Origin: Sulfurovum sp.
GTDB taxonomy: Bacteria > Campylobacterota > Campylobacteria > Campylobacterales > Sulfurovaceae
Direction of reading: 5' to 3'
Assembly: GCA_024763575.1 (NCBI GenBank)
Contig: JANTFF010000028.1
Location: 1-7,222 of the forward strand
DNA: 7,222 bases
Under the pieces are notes generated by a model, which was not told the origin of the DNA, did no database searches, and worked only from the letters and a program-made list of their open reading frames with translations. This document shows positions 5,305-7,222 of this stretch, in pieces. The first letter of the stretch is position 1; the number at the start of each line of letters is the position of its first letter. A program made the translations under genes and the position numbers.

Positions 5305-7222
5305 CTAATTATTAGCTCCTTGTGATGAGAAATCATCTTCTATACTTTGGCGTATTCCACCAATTGGATTGAGATTAAGCTCAAAAGATAGTGCTGTATT
5401 TCTAAAAGAGTTATCAACATTAGGTACTACCTCTTGCCCAATGCTAACTCGTCCACTCCAACACTTCTGTTTATGTTCTAAACCTATACTCCATTGATGA
5501 TTATATCCTCTTTCTAAGTCATAATCAATATTGGCAAACCAACTATTTTTATCTTGATAATGTAAATCAAATTGAGCCTGAACAAAACTTGTTTTCTTAT
5601 CATTAAATAAAAAATCATTATTATAAAAATGTGTTAACATTATATCATAGTTGTTTTGATTATAACCCAATGAGGAGGTTACAGAGTGAATTTCTTGTTC
5701 ATTCCATGCGTATTTTAGATTATTATAGAGGTTAAAATTATCACCACTATATCCTATCTCGTTTATCATATCTCCTTTGGATTTCAGACGGTTGGGATAG
5801 TGAGTATAGCCTAAAGCATGAAAAAACTTCATACCCAATAAACTATCAAAATAGTATTGAGATAGTGTTAATGATAGCTGTTCTTCTTGTGTTTGTGTTA
5901 CAAAAAGTTCCTTTTTTTCTGCTGATAAATCTTGATACTCTGTAGGAGACTCATTTTCTAAACTTGGACGAATATATTTAATAGATGGTCGTATAGTATG
6001 GATAGAGCCATTATAATTTTTGCTCAAATCTGTTGAGAGTTCAACTGTATGATAATTTCTATAATAGAAATAAAAGTTATCACCCTTTTGTGTTAAATTT
6101 CTAAAACCAACTCTAGTTAGATAGAGATTTTCTGAAAGAGAAAAATCAAGATAATCATCAAAAAATGAGTCATAATATCTAATTGGTAAATCTATCTGTG
6201 CTTGTGAAGCTACACTTCCTGATACTCTAGTATAGTTATCAAACTGTGCATCTGCTGTATAGAATATATTACTATTCATAAATCTATCTGTGTAGTGATG
6301 ATACTGCAAAGATGGTAGATTTTGTATAGTATGGTTATTATTCTCTTGGCTAACATCTATATTATATCTACCATATAGTCCTAAATAGTCATCATCACTA
6401 TATATAAAAGCATTTAACCTAGACTCAATTAGATTACTACTAACTAATGCTGATACTGAACTTTTTTGAAGGTTTAAATACTCTCTATCATTTAGATAAG
6501 TGGCATTTAGATAGAGTCCATTTTTATAATTAGATAAATAACTACTTTGGGGTAAAAAATTTTTTGATTGATAAAATAACTCTGCTCCTGTATGCTCTTG
6601 GTTTAGATTATTACTATTGGCATAACTATCTATATTTCTAAAATATCCTGTCCTAAAATATCCATTAGAACTATTAGAATCAACAAAACGAGTAGTAACA
6701 TACCCTCCAGCTCCTCGCTTTAGACGAATTTGTGGGTCAAACTCCATATCCCAATTTTCACTTGGTACATAAAATATAGGTTGTTCATAAAGCATACCCT
6801 CTTTTTGAGATAGTTTAAATCTAGGATATAAAAGACCTGTAGTTCTCTTGGTTAGAGTTGGGAATGCTAAATAGGGTAAATAAAGAATAGTAGTATCATA
6901 AAACCTAACTTTGGCATCTTTCATAGTTAAAAAATCTTTATCTCTATAGTAAGTAGCTCTATCAAACTCTATAGTCCAATCAGGATTATCTGCATTACAA
7001 CTAGAAATTTTACTATTTTTTAATATATATTTCTCTTTTTGTTTGTCTGCACTAGAGGCATCCATCCAAAGGTTCTCTTCTCCACCGAGAAATATCTTTT
7101 CAATTTTGACCGATTTATCTGCTGTATTGATTACTAATCTATTAGATGATAACACATCACTATCTTGGTTTATCATCTCTACTCTGCCCTCTAGTGTCAA
7201 TAGAGAGCTATTTTTATCATAA
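5305..7222 (-). CDS. lptD: LPS-assembly protein LptD, N-terminus cut by window edge
   Basis: LptD is the outer-membrane barrel that, plugged by LptE, inserts lipopolysaccharide into the outer leaflet. The frame is open to the right edge with in-frame codons (YDKNSSL) upstream of the TTG at 7198-7200, so that TTG is not the true start; the signal peptide and first part of the N-terminal domain lie outside. About 638 residues are visible. Counting the TTG as 1, residues 1-65 end the LptA/OstA-like jellyroll (GRVEMINQDSDVLSSNRLVI). CNADNPDWTIEFDRATYY (68-85), VRFYDTTILYLPYLAFP (98-114) and RTTGLLYPRF (119-128) are the conserved LptD junction motifs, and the rest is the many-stranded barrel rich in aromatic, Asn and Tyr residues. 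Only two cysteines are visible, Cys68 and Cys580 (KQKCWSGR), fitting one long-range disulfide. The stop TAG abuts the next gene's ATG. It is the first visible gene of the operon. Confidence 0.95.
   Translation of the reverse strand, partial: YDKNSSLLTLEGRVEMINQDSDVLSSNRLVINTADKSVKIEKIFLGGEENLWMDASSADKQKEKYILKNSKISSCNADNPDWTIEFDRATYYRDKDFLTMKDAKVRFYDTTILYLPYLAFPTLTKRTTGLLYPRFKLSQKEGMLYEQPIFYVPSENWDMEFDPQIRLKRGAGGYVTTRFVDSNSSNGYFRTGYFRNIDSYANSNNLNQEHTGAELFYQSKNFLPQSSYLSNYKNGLYLNATYLNDREYLNLQKSSVSALVSSNLIESRLNAFIYSDDDYLGLYGRYNIDVSQENNNHTIQNLPSLQYHHYTDRFMNSNIFYTADAQFDNYTRVSGSVASQAQIDLPIRYYDSFFDDYLDFSLSENLYLTRVGFRNLTQKGDNFYFYYRNYHTVELSTDLSKNYNGSIHTIRPSIKYIRPSLENESPTEYQDLSAEKKELFVTQTQEEQLSLTLSQYYFDSLLGMKFFHALGYTHYPNRLKSKGDMINEIGYSGDNFNLYNNLKYAWNEQEIHSVTSSLGYNQNNYDIMLTHFYNNDFLFNDKKTSFVQAQFDLHYQDKNSWFANIDYDLERGYNHQWSIGLEHKQKCWSGRVSIGQEVVPNVDNSFRNTALSFELNLNPIGGIRQSIEDDFSSQGANN

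Noticed and set aside
7198..7200. TTG as the start codon of lptD
   Set aside because: The frame stays open to the window edge with LptD-like residues upstream, and the signal peptide has not been reached; the gene is cut by the window.

Overview
The window looks like chromosomal core DNA of an AT-rich Campylobacterota (epsilonproteobacterial) species. The grounds are the low-GC codon use, an F-type ATP synthase c subunit encoded alone with a signal-peptide-like N-terminus, and the grouping atpE / pnp / phosphoribosyltransferase / envelope genes including lptD. From memory, not checked here, Helicobacter has a comparable grouping. Genus cannot be assigned from the sequence alone; a free-living, Sulfurimonas/Sulfurovum/Arcobacter-like relative is plausible. 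All recognisable genes lie on the minus strand, so the biological reading order runs from high to low coordinates.

Right to left there is a tight four-gene block. It starts with lptD (LPS assembly protein, cut by the right edge), then an MCE/MlaD-like lipid-transport protein with an unusual beta-rich C-terminal half, then a type I phosphoribosyltransferase-fold protein, then pnp (polynucleotide phosphorylase). The first two junctions abut exactly (TAG followed directly by ATG) and the third overlaps by 8 nt, so the four are almost certainly co-transcribed and translationally coupled. The block joins two outer-membrane biogenesis functions to a nucleotide/RNA metabolism pair.

A gap of about 340 bases follows pnp. 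Its pnp-proximal part holds inverted repeats (891-964) but no convincing intrinsic terminator. Its atpE-proximal part holds a good -10 box (799-804) and a leader of about 139 nt (657-795) that can fold into several stem-loops, two of them mutually exclusive. atpE follows, then a tRNA-Leu(GAG) with encoded CCA whose likely -10 box sits in the loop of a perfect 6-bp inverted repeat.

The leftmost 178 bases have no credible gene. They contain a strong GC-rich hairpin inside a longer palindrome ending in T7 on the plus strand (terminator-like, and also reminiscent of an IS200/IS605-type end), a weak A/T hairpin with a T8 tract on the minus strand, and a possible minus-strand -10 box for a gene beyond the left edge.

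Most of the window is ordinary housekeeping sequence. The points most worth following are the MCE protein with a barrel-like C-terminal domain, which could bridge the two membranes, and the structured atpE leader. Nothing here amounts to a clear new defence or mobile system.
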